The notes under the pieces are model-generated. The model was not told where the DNA came from, ran no database searches, and worked only from the letters and a program-made list of their open reading frames with translations. A stretch of 64,000 bases of DNA from assembly GCA_022266195.1 (NCBI GenBank), contig WHVY01000003.1:12586001-12650000 (forward strand). Reading direction: 5' to 3'. Of this stretch, positions 43,501-54,086 are shown piece by piece. Source of the DNA: Tetranychus cinnabarinus. Its lineage: Eukaryota; Arthropoda; Arachnida; Trombidiformes; Tetranychidae. Each line of letters opens with the position of its first letter. The stretch's first letter is position 1. The translations under genes were made by a program, and so were the position numbers.

Positions 43501-45957
43501 TCTTCAAATGTTGCCAACAGTAGCAATCTTAGCCGATCAAGCAACGTTCAAAACTCAGTTAACAACTCAGTCAATTCCAACAAGGTTGTAAAATCTTCTG
43601 ATGTAAAATCATCAACTAACAACCAAGCTTACTCAAACAATGTTTCAAAGGTATCAGATACTCGATCATCAGTTAACAACCGAGCTTCATCAGTCAATGT
43701 TGCCAACACCAGCAATATCAACCGAGCTAGCTCAGTCAATAACCAAGCCTATTCTAACAACGTAGCCAGATTATCAAATGTTGCTAACACTCTTAGAGCC
43801 ATCCGATCAAGCAATGTCTTGAATTCAGTCAACAACCAAGCTTCTTCAGTCAATGTTGCTAACAGTGACAGCCGATCAAGCTCAGTAAACAACAAAGCCA
43901 CCTCAACCAATAATCAAGCTTACTCCAATAATGTTTCAAAGGTCTCCGATGTCCGAAGCTCTGTCAACAACCAAGCTTCATCATCAAATGTTGCCAACAG
44001 TAGCAATATTAACCGATCAAACAATATTGTAAAATCTTCTGATGTCAAATCATCAGTTAACAACCAAGCTTACTCCAACAATGTTTCAAAGGTTTCCGAT
44101 GTCCGAAGCTCAGTTAACAACCAAGCTTCATCATCAAATGTTGCAAACTCAAACAACGTTAGCCGATCAAGCAATGTCCAAAACTCAGTTAACTCAGTCA
44201 ATTCCAACAAGTTTGTTAAATCTTCTGATGTAAAATCTTCAGTTAATAACCAAGTTTACTCAAACAATGTTTCAAAGGTATCAGATGCCCGATCATTAGT
44301 TAATAACCAAGCCTTCTCCTCAAACGTTGCAAACTCAAACAACGTTGTAAAATCTTCAGTCAACAACCAAGCTTCATCAGTAAATGTTGCTAACACCAGC
44401 AATATCGCCCGAGCAAGCTCAGTCAATAACCAAGCTTACTCCAACAATGTTTCAAAGGTTTCCGATGTCCGAAGCTCAGTTAATAACCAAGCTTCATCAT
44501 CAAATGTTGCCAACAGTAACAATGTTAACCGATCAAACTTTGTCCAAAATTCAATCAATAACCAAGCCTTTTCTAACAAAGTAGCCAGATCTGCAGACTT
44601 CCGTTCATCAGTAGATAACCAATCTTTCAACAAAAATGTTGTTAACTCAAACAGCATTAGCAAATCTAATAGCAATATCCAAAACTCTGTAAATAATGAA
44701 TTTAGCTCAAACAAATTCGCCCGTTCACTCAGTGACATCAGAAACTCAGAATCATATCTTAACAGTCATTCCTCTGACATCCGAAACTCAGTTAACAACT
44801 TAGCCTCAAGCAAATTTGTCAGTCAAGTTGCCAACAGTAACATTGCCAACTCCGTTAACAAGGCTTTCTCATCAAGTGATGTACGAAACTCCTTGAACGC
44901 TGTTAACAATCAATTCAGTTCAAACAGCCTTAATCAATTCTCAGACATCCGAAACAATCACGCTGCAAGCAGTTACCAAAATTCAGTAAACAAACAATCT
45001 AGCTTCGATGCTTCAAACTCAGCCTCAGGTCTCGTCAAGACTGTCACTGGTTCATCAGGTAACAGTGGATTAGTTGGCAATGTACTCAATACTGCCACTG
45101 GTCTTCTCGGTGGATCAGGATCATCTTCATCGACCTACAGTTCATCTTCTAGCTCAGGAAAAGGATTAGTTGGTAATGTACTCAGTACTGCCACTGGTCT
45201 TCTTGGTGGATCAGGATCAGGCTCATCATCATACAGTTCATCATCCAACTCAGGCAATGGATTAGTTGGTAGTGTTCTCGGTACCGCTACCGGTCTTCTT
45301 GGAGGTGGATCAGGATCAGGAGCATCTTCCTCATCTTACAGTTCATCATCTAACTCAGGAAAAGGATTAGTCGGTAATGTACTCAGTACTGCCACTGGTC
45401 TTCTTGGTGGATCAGGATCATCCTCATCTTCCTACAGTTCATCATCTAAATCAGGCAATGGATTAGTTGGTAGTGTTCTCGGTACCGCTACTGGTCTTCT
45501 TGGTGGCTCAGGATCAGGCTCATCATCTTACAGTTCATCATCTGGTTCAGGCAATGGATTAGTCGGCAATGTTCTCGGTACCGCCACTGGTCTCATCGGA
45601 GGTGGATCAGGATCAAGATCATCATCTTCATCATACAGTTCATCATCTAGCTCAGGCAATGGCTTAGTTGGTAATGTTCTCGGTGGTATTCTCGGTGGAT
45701 CAGGATCAGGATCAGGCTCATCATCTTACAGTTCATCATCTGGTTCAGGCAATGGATTAGTTGGTAATGTTCTCGGCACCGCTACCGGTCTTCTTGGAGG
45801 TGGATCAGGATCAGGAGCATCCTCCTCATCTTACAGTTCATCATCTAACTCAGGAAAAGGATTAGTTGGTAATGTTCTAGGTACTGCTACTGGTCTTCTC
45901 GGAGGTGGATCAGGATCATCATCATCTAACGGTGGACTTCTTGGTATCCTTGGTTAA
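40507..45957 (+). CDS. Giant Ser/Asn/Gly-rich secreted repeat protein, silk fibroin-like
   Basis: One intronless frame of 1816 aa. The true start is ATG 40507 (MNTFVLTVFLLATVGTLNG, a signal peptide); the frame is open further upstream but has no earlier ATG. The order is: Ser/Gly-rich N-part (20-175); eight Asp in a row (177-184); a short segment with two of the three cysteines (C201, C210) and VVVVLGG; an Arg/Ser-rich region (220-370); an (I-N-R)n stretch near 370-390; over 1100 residues of degenerate Asn/Ser repeats around SSVNNQASSSNVANSNNVN; and nine C-terminal copies of GLVGNVLGTATGLLGG plus SGSGSSSYSSSS. Export and a structural or adhesive fibre role are inferred. Spider mites are known to have several Ser-rich fibroin genes, which this resembles. 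Mucin-like cuticle or egg-coat protein is the alternative. Confidence 0.85.
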   Translation: MNTFVLTVFLLATVGTLNGYTIPGLGQSSFSTGSSVNGVKSQSLAKYESSSSSTGPNGVLIKTSESRTSVNGGAPLVSISRATSADSSNAGLLDVSVLSNGQSGSSSQSSQSSSVQGSSAIPVSSATITVAPIATSPIPVGGSTTSGSSQSQTATSSNSGSSASTGSSTVSGNSNNDDDDDDDDFSVGSFAPRRPHRHAPCDALASLTGCNDKVVVVVLGGNGPESRWGRIARGSFRRSRFDNDEEDDEDNEERRYRFGRRGLRRSSFDSRSSNSDSSATRSSSSSENSNNSVDNRRSSFDRSEFLARNEAFRRYQAARAARRSSSESSQSSSNSSNNRSENNRRVTRSHSSNEDVSSNESKNRRSSNYENEINEINRINRINRINRINNINSVNVQNDVRSVDNKSVDNRSSNTKSSTNVSNSNKVSDVRSSVNNQASSTNVSNSNKSCNKASSNVSQNSNVKSSVDKQSSNNVVRSSDTRSSVKNQASSVNVANSNNVNRSSNVQSSVNKQASSSNVANSNNVNRSSSVQNSVNNKASTNNQSYSNNVSKVSDVRSSVNNKASSSNVANSSNVNRSSNVQSSVNNSAASNRVVKSSDVKSSTNNQASSSNVANSSNASRSSNVQNSVNNSVNSNKVVKSSDVKSSTNNQASSSNVANSSNVNRSSNVQNSVNNQAYSNKVSKVSDARSSVNNQASSTNVANSNNVNRSSNVQSSVNKQASSSNVANSNNVNRSSNVQSSVNNQAYSNNVARLSNIRSSVDNQALLSNVANTLKAIRSSNVLNSVNNQASSVNVANSNIRSSAVNNKASTASTNNQAYSNNVSKVSDVRSSVNNQASSSNVANSSNVNRSSNIQSSVNKQASSSNVANSSNVNRSSNVQNSVNNQAYSNNVARLSDVRNAINNQAFSNKVSKVSDVRSSVDNQALLSNVANTLKAIRSSNVLNSVNNQASSVNVANSNIRSSAVNNKASTASTNNQAYSNNVSKVSDVRSSVNNQASSSNVANSSNLSRSSNVQNSVNNSVNSNKVVKSSDVKSSTNNQAYSNNVSKVSDTRSSVNNRASSVNVANTSNINRASSVNNQAYSNNVARLSNVANTLRAIRSSNVLNSVNNQASSVNVANSDSRSSSVNNKATSTNNQAYSNNVSKVSDVRSSVNNQASSSNVANSSNINRSNNIVKSSDVKSSVNNQAYSNNVSKVSDVRSSVNNQASSSNVANSNNVSRSSNVQNSVNSVNSNKFVKSSDVKSSVNNQVYSNNVSKVSDARSLVNNQAFSSNVANSNNVVKSSVNNQASSVNVANTSNIARASSVNNQAYSNNVSKVSDVRSSVNNQASSSNVANSNNVNRSNFVQNSINNQAFSNKVARSADFRSSVDNQSFNKNVVNSNSISKSNSNIQNSVNNEFSSNKFARSLSDIRNSESYLNSHSSDIRNSVNNLASSKFVSQVANSNIANSVNKAFSSSDVRNSLNAVNNQFSSNSLNQFSDIRNNHAASSYQNSVNKQSSFDASNSASGLVKTVTGSSGNSGLVGNVLNTATGLLGGSGSSSSTYSSSSSSGKGLVGNVLSTATGLLGGSGSGSSSYSSSSNSGNGLVGSVLGTATGLLGGGSGSGASSSSYSSSSNSGKGLVGNVLSTATGLLGGSGSSSSSYSSSSKSGNGLVGSVLGTATGLLGGSGSGSSSYSSSSGSGNGLVGNVLGTATGLIGGGSGSRSSSSSYSSSSSSGNGLVGNVLGGILGGSGSGSGSSSYSSSSGSGNGLVGNVLGTATGLLGGGSGSGASSSSYSSSSNSGKGLVGNVLGTATGLLGGGSGSSSSNGGLLGILG
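41680..45000 (+). repeat. Asn/Ser coding repeats with a ~480-bp higher-order period
   Basis: The basic unit is about 25 residues. A longer block beginning near 42781 recurs almost unchanged 480 bp later at 43261, with a more diverged third copy about 486 bp after that (near 43774). Each copy reads ...LLSNVANTLKAIRSSNVLNSV... or close to it. Neighbouring copies differ mainly at silent sites, showing recent unequal exchange under protein-level constraint. Confidence 0.85.
45058..45954 (+). repeat. Nine tandem 31-35-residue C-terminal repeats
   Basis: Each unit is a glycine-bounded hydrophobic half (GNGLVGNVLGTATGLLGG) followed by a Ser/Gly/Tyr half (SGSGSSSYSSSSNS). Units 3 and 8 are near-identical, including the longer GGGSGSGASSSSY variant, while unit 7 lacks the TATG segment. 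The last unit ends in NGGLLGILG and the stop. An AATAAA follows near 45999. Confidence 0.9.
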
Positions 45958-48900
45958 ATAATTTAAATTAAATATGCATTTCTATTCAAATTTATTAATA
46001 AACTTTAACCAATAATGTTAAAAACTTGCCATCATTCATTTCTAAGTATCTTTAATGTCAATTTAGTTCAATTGTAAGAAAAAATATTTATGTAAAATCT
46101 TGAACAATAGGGAAAAACATGGTAAGTATAACTGTAAGCTAATAGTTGCTCGTGACTATGACGCCGCACTGAAATGATGATAGAATGATGATGATAGTTC
46201 AGTGATGATAAAAGTTTCTTACGCATCAACAAAAGAAATCGAGATGAAAAAGAATAAGAAAATCTAAATCAAAAATCGCCATTCAAACATAATCAATAAG
46301 AGTCTAGAATTGTAAACGAAAAAAGAAACATAAAATAACAGTAAATATTGTGATTCCCTTTAGGCCTCGATAAAAGTTATAAATATTTTAAACATTTCGT
46401 GAGTTGACTGACACATCAACAGAGCCTTAATGATGATGAACAACAAGTCATGCGCTTGAAAACTTTCTCTTTTAATGTTCCCATGCATTTGAGCCATTGA
46501 AAGACCAGTTTTACAACATTTTAAGGCCTACAACTTGTTCAGTTTCTCCTTCAGTGGGTCTTCATGACGGGCTTAACATTGGCCTTAGATCTGGTTTCGG
46601 GACTGGGTAGATGAGTGAGAGAGTCGGGTGGGGTTCAGGTTGAGTAACCTGAAAGTGAAATAAAAAAGGACTTGAATACAGAACTAAGGTCACATTCTAA
46701 TGCCTTATCAACCCAGTTCTCTGATAACCTACAAAACAGATCAACAACAATTAACAGTAAAAATGGTAAAAATAATATTATTACAATTCATTCATATTTA
46801 TCTTCTTTTTTTGGTCATTTCTGTCAAAGTGACCTTTTTTCGTTCCATTCTTTAATTGATGAAACATTATAATTTTCTAATTCTGATTGATTGACAGTTG
46901 TCCAAGTGTCATCATTTTAATTATAATAATGATCATATAGTTGACCAAATTTAACAGCAATTTACTGTGATTGTTGACAGTTAATGGTGAGCCAAAACAC
47001 GACTACAGCAACTGATAAACAAGTCAATGTGTTTACAGAGATTGACAATTGATTGAATCACAATTGATTTTGGCGACAACTATGAACATCCGATATTATT
47101 GAACATCAAATACAGAATTATAATCATGCACCTTTATCCAATAAGCCAATACCCTAGCCTTACCATTGAATAACAATAAATCCCCTTTTGCAAAGTAAAA
47201 GGTAAATCATGTAACTTTTACATTATTTTTGTCCTCCTTTTATTTCCTTTTTCAAACAGTCAATTGTAGGCCTGCAAACTGTTTGAGGTCAGTTATTCAT
47301 TGACGGACGGAAGAAATGGCCTAATTCTCTACCTTTTTTGCCTTTTTCTTCTCACTTCGATAATCAGATCGCACCTTTAGTTCAAGTTCCTCTTCTTCTC
47401 TAATGTTATATAATACACAATCGACTGTACCTAATCCAACTGCAGACCCTTGTTATATATGATGCTTCTTTCACCATAATTTTTCTTCTTTTTTTGCTCT
47501 GGTTGAAATAAGATGAGAGAGAAGAGGATGGATCCATGTATCTAGGTCAACCAAGGCTGAAAAAGATGTTGAAGTGAAGATGCAAGATGCAGAAGATGAA
47601 GAAGAAGAAGAAGAAGGAAAAAAGAAGAAATAATTGAAAGAAAAAAGGCAAAAGCAAAATAATAATGATGATAAAATAGTGAGAGAGTTACACCGGTTTT
47701 CATCTTTTCTCATTCATCTAGGTAAACCTTTCCTTTGCAATCAACAACAACATTGCATCTAACCTTACCCTTCCTGTGGTTATTCAATGTTTCAGCAAAA
47801 GAAGAGAAAAAAAGAGGAAAATTTAACCCAAAGAAAAGTAAAAAAAGGTTTGGTTTGGCTCATTCTAATTAATCAATGGTGATCTTGCTCCAATTTGAGA
47901 CTCTTTATTTGAATGAAAAACATCTTTGACTCTTGTCAATTATTAAATAACAACAACTGCACTCTACTTTAATAATCCATTCAATAAGCTACTCTTATAT
48001 TGATAAACCTGAATTTAGTCCATTTTCATCACCTTTTCTTTGCATCAGGAAAAATGATTTAAACCCAAACCTTCCTCTTGATATAAAAATTGACCTCAAA
48101 ACTGTTGGTATATTTGCAACTGTCTATTAACAATATCAGCAAATAATAAACTGTTATGTGTTTATATTGGTCTTTCAAATTATTGTTCATGTCGAGCCTT
48201 TTTTTCATTGCAGTTAACGAACTTTATCTGTATCAGGCCAAGGTTATCTATTGAATAAAATAGAGACTAACATTTATCAGGTTGCAAGAGATTAGTATGA
48301 TGATGAGAATGATGATGATGATGACGATGATGATGGAGATGAGGCTGATGGTGAATGACGTTTTCAGCCATCTTTTCATTCTGTTTGCATCATTGATAAA
48401 ATGTTCAATGTGAGATGATGAATGCATAAAATCAAGTGAGATCAACCTTCATCTTAATTATATACGTATTTTTCATCATTCAACTCTAACAGTTGAACCA
48501 ACAGAATGAACTGAAAGTTAATGTTAATAATTATTAAGACCAGATTGATGATGAGCTTTGAAAACTCCTCCTAAAAAGGATGAAGGAAGAGAAACATTGA
48601 TTTGATAAAAATAATACAAACTAATTGAAGAGGTTATTTGCTCTTCCTTTTAAAGGAAAATTCCTTCATCATCACCATCATCATAATTTTCATCGTCATC
48701 ATTTCATCTTTTATTTTATCGCCTTTCTTCTCAAGGACGTTTTAACGGTTAATTTCTCGATTTATATAAATACGTTTATTAATGAAACGGTGAAAGCAGA
48801 TAATGATTATGAGCAGTTGAGTCTGAGAATCGCAATAACTTTGAAAGGAAGTGCAGTTTGACTTTTTTAAGGTAAAATTAAGATTGTTGTTATAATAAAC

Positions 48901-50517
48901 TTTGATTGTTACAATGAAATGGAATAGAAAAGAAAAGAACATTTTCCCAATGATTTAGCATTCCAATTCCAGGAATTGACTTTGCTTATATTGACCATGC
49001 TTCTAACAATGATAATAATAATCATTTGGTGTCCAGTTTTTGTGTGTATTAATGTCCCTAAGTAAGTTAAGTGAATTGTGCTAATGTATATCAACGAACT
49101 GTGCTAAGAAAAAAAGGTGAATTATTGTGGGAAAACTGATATTATGCTATGAAATTGGCAACGAGGAGAAGAAGAAGAAGAAGAAGAAAGAGAAGAAGAG
49201 AAAAGAAAGAGATGATAAACTGTGGCCTACTTTCTAGAGTGTTACATAGAGGAAGAAGATAGAAGATGATAGAGGAGCGAAAGAAAGAGAAGGAAAGAAA
49301 GAGGAAAAGACATGTGCCGATAAACTGAATGAGAATGGAATCAATGGAAATGAATATAATGATGAACATTTTCTGTACCTTTCACCTTCACTAAATGTCA
49401 ATGTTAACATTAATTGTTTATCACCCTTAATTTACTATAACTTGATTTATCTACAAAATTTATTGGAATTGTGTTTATTTATTTATCAATATTAATCACA
49501 TTTTCACCAATAATTGGGTTACTTTCAGGCTATTTCAACAATAAGGTTCACCATTTACATTACACCATTGATTGGTGAATATAAATGAATCGAGGAATGG
49601 TTAATGGCAATGACATTTTAAATATAAAAAAGGATTCTTCTCATGATAAACATGGTTAATGACTGATTATATTTCAGTATAAACAATTAACAACTCATGA
49701 TTACATATTTAATTGTTAGGAAAGAGAGAGAGAGAGAAGTGAAAGTTTGTTTGGTGACATTCACTGAATTGAGACTCAAATGAAAGGTTGGAATGGGAAA
49801 CAAGGCTAAGATTAGATTCATGATTATCTGATTGACTAATTGAGGGAAAGATGATGATGATGATGATGAGCAAGGTTTTTCTTGTTGTTGGGAGGTTCAA
49901 TTATAAAGTGAGATTAAAAGGCAAAAGATAAAATTAATAATGTTACTCATGATAAAATGAAAGACTTTTCAATCTCTCTTTAAAGGACATTGAACTGAGC
50001 GACTGAAAAGGATTGTTGTCAGATAAGATATTTAGGTCCAAGTCCGAAAGCAAGTTTTCAAAGTGAACACACTTTTCACTCACTCACTCACTTTACTTTC
50101 TATTGAATTTCCAAAAATATCCTTTCTACCGGGTTTTCCCTTCAACCCTACATCATGATGAAGATGAAGATTAGGATGATCAGCATGAAACTGTGGTGTT
50201 GGTGGTTGCTCTTTTTATTTATAACTCACCACCAAAAAACACTTCAAGGTTGAATTGTGTTCAACAAAACCCAAAGTTTAAACCATTTTCTTTGCTTGTT
50301 ACAATGCAAAAAGGATTTATTATTAATAAAAATATTATCGTTATTGTTATGATTAATGAGTTATTTAAAGTTAATTTTGACAAACAAAACTTTGATTTTA
50401 ACTTGTATTGAAATCGTAACAAATACGAATAAAGCCTTTCAACATTTTAATTCAAATTATTTTAATTGTTTTTATACTGAAACATTGAATAATTGGACAA
50501 TTTATCAATGTTCAATA
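45958..50517. other. Intergenic, simple repeats only
   Basis: About 4.5 kb without a supportable gene. It contains GAA-type runs at 47595-47630 and 49155-49210, GAT-type runs at 48296-48355 and 49850-49870, and AT-rich unique sequence. Short frames here encode homopolymer-like peptides and are rejected. Confidence 0.5.
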
Positions 50518-51610
50518 CTAATTTTGCCAGCAAGCGTTGGGAGCAATTGATTTGATAACATCCTTGTAGTAAAGGGTTCGAGTGTAGAGACCTGCGGTAT
50601 CCTCATCTTGTCCACATTCAGTCCATGAACCTGAAACAACTCCCATGAGATAGTATCGTCCATTGCCTCCACGGTGCATGAGGGGTCCACCTGAATCACC
50701 TGAACAAGCATCACCCTTGGTCTTCTTGTTGATGGCACACATGTGAGTGTCAACAACACCGTCAATCTTGACTCGGTTTCTCATTGACGAGGGGATTCCA
50801 TTTTGTTTCATCAAAAAGTCTTTCTTGACTTCATTGCATTCATTCTCTAAAAAAAGAAGAGTAGAGTAAATAAATTGATTGACGGAATACGTTATTATTC
50901 AATTTACTTACTGCTTAAGAAATCGACTTCGACTTCCAAAAGATCATCACTGGAACTAGCATCGGCTGCGGTGGTTCCCCAACCAGAGACTGTAAGCTTA
51001 GATAAACCACTTTCAACGTTTGGTAAACAAACTGGTGCGATTGTTTGGCTGTATTTGACTGGTGAGGAAAGGGTCAAAATAGCGAAATCATGGGCGAGGT
51101 TGCTTCTTTCGTATTGAGAGTCAACCCAAACTTTTGAAACTGAATGAGGCTTGGATCGATCACTGAAAGCCTTGACACGTCCAAGGAAGACATCAATGTT
51201 TTCTGGTCTGAAAACTTGATTATTTTCATCGACAACACAATGAGCAGCAGTAGCAACATGAGTTTCATCAATCAATGAACCTCCACATTGACCAAAGGAG
51301 CGAGAGTTTCGGCTAGAGAAGCTCCTGAAATATTGAATAACAAACTATTGAGAAAGGTTGAACTTGCCATCAGTTAGTCATTACTTACCTAATATGAGCT
51401 AACCAAGGATACTTATTGGCTCGGACCTTTGAACCTTTGTAGATTCGGCCGGAGGAACCTTCCAAACCACATTCTGTACAGAAAATGAATAATTTTGGGT
51501 GAATACAAAAATGTGAATATTAATGAAAATTTACTGAAACACTTACCACATGCAAGAGTTACATTGATTGCGGCAACGAGCAAAAGAGCGGTCAACATAA
51601 AGAATCTCAT
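50518..51610 (-). CDS. Trypsin-like secreted serine protease (S1 family)
   Basis: Four exons, 51610-51547, 51473-51389, 51324-50912 and 50846-50518, join in phase to 296 aa. Signal peptide: MRFFMLTALLLVAAINVTLA. The likely activation cut is Arg31|Ile32 in GRIYKGSKV. The catalytic triad is complete: His78 (TAAHC), Asp129 (HDFAIL) and Ser239 (GDSGGP). Asp233, six before the serine, lies in the S1 pocket and predicts cleavage after Lys/Arg. Cysteines are those of a one-domain S1 enzyme with an extra N-terminal pair. The zymogen starts its mature chain with IYKG instead of the usual IVGG. A digestive or extracellular processing role is inferred. It stands alone between two gene-poor gaps and has a TATA box. 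Confidence 0.94.
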
Positions 51611-51678
51611 TTTCAATGAGTTTATTCAAAAGTAATATATTAAATGTTTTATATAATCTGATCAGATCCATTATATCG

Positions 51679-51687
51679 CCTTTTATA
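51679..51687 (-). promoter_or_regulatory. TATA box of the serine protease gene
   Basis: The minus strand reads TATAAAAGG about 70 bp upstream of the ATG at 51610, giving a short predicted leader of about 45 bp. Confidence 0.65.
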
Positions 51688-54086
51688 TTGAAATAAATTC
51701 AAGATGCAAATGATTGGTTTGACAGTTTCTTTGGTTTCTTTTGTTTTCACATATTAATAATTATGTTTGATGATCAACTCTGTCAATAATTAAGCGGAAT
51801 TGACAATGAAACTTCAACTCAATTTCCAGTTCTATCAGCTCTCTACGAGGGCAATCTCACCAGAAACTCGAGAAAAACAATCATCACATATTTAACGTCA
51901 TTGAATTGAACAGTTATCTGACAAGAAAAAAATAAAAAGCAATGAATTGGATAATTTATTATATCATGATAAAATTAAGATGAAATTATTCCAATCCCAG
52001 CTGAATCTTACTGAAATGACTAGTTAATTGTGAAAGACGTCCATTAATTGAAGCCTTGGATTGTCTTGTAAAATATTAAACTGAGATAATTGTTAACCAA
52101 TCTGACATTTAATCAACAAGCTAACATTTAACTGTTTTCCAATTGATGAATCAGGTGATTAGCATAATCTCACCTTGCATTAAACTTGAATGATTCTCAA
52201 GATGAGACTCGACATGAATGGCGATATGATCAGATAGAAATGGGTTAGATTAACGAGATTTTTTCCATTCTTTTCCTGGTATCTTGTTTACTCACAATGT
52301 AAGACTAAATCAAAGTGGAAGTTGATTGAGACAATTTTTGATTCTTCTGGTTGGCAAATGAATAAAATTATGTTGATTGTTGATTGTCATTTAATCGAGT
52401 TGGAGTCAGAATTGATGAGCAAAGTATTTGAATTGAGTTAAAAATGTAACGAATTGACCTTCAATTGACCTGGTAAATTGTTTTTATTCAGTTAATCATG
52501 ATGATGATGATGATGAAAATGAAACATTATGCCAAAGAAATAGTTTAACAAGATGATAAAGATTTGAAAGTGTGTCACTAGCGAGCGATAACCTCCAATG
52601 GGATAAATGATGATAAAAGAGGCAATTATGATTACTATTTACAGAAATACAACAATTAAGTCTATCTAGGTTAATACCAAAGGAAAACAAAGGGTTGAAA
52701 GATGGTCATGAGCATCAAGGTAACTTCATGTTCAGTCTGATAAATCAATAATTAAATTGCAAATTCATTCTTAAAAATGGTGAAGATGAGTTTGTTTACC
52801 CAATTATGACCCAATAAGGTGACAACAGTCAAAATTAACATTGGCTTTTTTGTGGTTCATCATCAGTCAGATGATCATGATGATTGGATGGAAAGAGCAA
52901 AGCACCTTGATGATCCGATGAATAGACTAAAGATAGACAAGTGCATTGCTATTTAATTGCAGTTGTGACCTCATGATAAGAGAGTGAGTTAAAGAGATTC
53001 TGATCAACAGGAAGAAATGATGAGAAGAGCGAGTCAAAAAATACTTGCCAATCGATATTTTTTATCATTCTTGTTCATTGAAAACTCTTCTTCAACTGAA
53101 CTTTCACTCTAAACTCTCTTTCGCTCTCGGAAAGATTCAATACAAAAATAACAATTTAATGAAGGAAAGAGAAAAAGAAAGAGAAAGAAAAACCAGGTCA
53201 AAGCAAAACTCCGAGTTCATTGGCCGCAGTCATGTTTATGTAGGTTATGAAAGAGCAGAAAATTTCTCTTCTTCTCTTTCCACTTTGTAAAAGGGGTGGC
53301 AAATGGAGAGAGAAAAGAAAGGGAAAAAGAAGGAGAAAAAGAAAGAGATGCGCGTCAAGAGCAAGAGATGTAAATTAACCTTTCCCCCTCTTTTCGTCCG
53401 CCTTTAGTAAGAAGAGAAAGAGAGGTCATTGACTTGACTTTCTTCCATTAAACTGATGAGAGAGCTCTTTCTCTGTATATTTTTCGAAGAAAGAGAGAGA
53501 GAAGGAGAGAATGATAGAAAGGAAGATAGAAAGAGAGAGAGAAAGAGAAAGAGAGAGAGTGAAGCATGTGAATGAACCCTCACTTACAGTTCGTTTTTGC
53601 CTTTCTTACAGTTCGTCATCATCACCACCATCAACAACAACATCAAAATCAAGAAGAAGAGTATTAGGAAAACGCCAATAAACAACATTGAATACTTTCT
53701 CTTCATTTTTCCCTCTCTTTTTGTCCAATCGTTCAACATGTCTGATGGTTAATCTTGAAGTGTTCAGTTACTAAATGAATTTTAAAAAGTCCAAGTGCGT
53801 GTTTTTGGTTCAAAGAGATCAATCAACATGGAATATATGAAACCAAATGGAATATATTACATCATGTGTTTGGAATATTGTTTGTTAACTTAATCATCTT
53901 AATCTACTTTACACACTCTTGCCGTCTCTTGCTCATCTGTGAATTATTATTTGTTTTTTTGCCGTTCAACTCTAACTTTTGCCTTGTCTACCAGCTTTTG
54001 CTGGTTTAACCAAATATTATCACTTATACATAATAATTTTACAAATTATTAAATTTATAAATTTATATTTGCTAGTTTATGCCTAA
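51688..54086. other. Intergenic with GA-rich tract
   Basis: About 2.4 kb, no gene seen. From about 53155 to 53565 the plus strand is dominated by GAGA/GAAA words, densest at 53488-53562, with a GAT run near 52496-52518. The region lies upstream of Hr4 and may include its promoter; GAGA-type tracts are common at arthropod regulatory genes. Confidence 0.4.
53155..53565 (+). repeat. GA-rich low-complexity tract
   Basis: Several runs of (GA)n/(GAAA)n separated by short unique sequence, strongly purine-biased on the plus strand, about 500-900 bp upstream of the Hr4 coding start. Confidence 0.7.

Noticed and set aside
40959..44738. Several long minus-strand frames (up to 216 codons) opposite the fibroin-like gene
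   Set aside because: Repetitive Leu/Glu/Thr shadows of the coding repeats with the same period; no independent start or splice signals.
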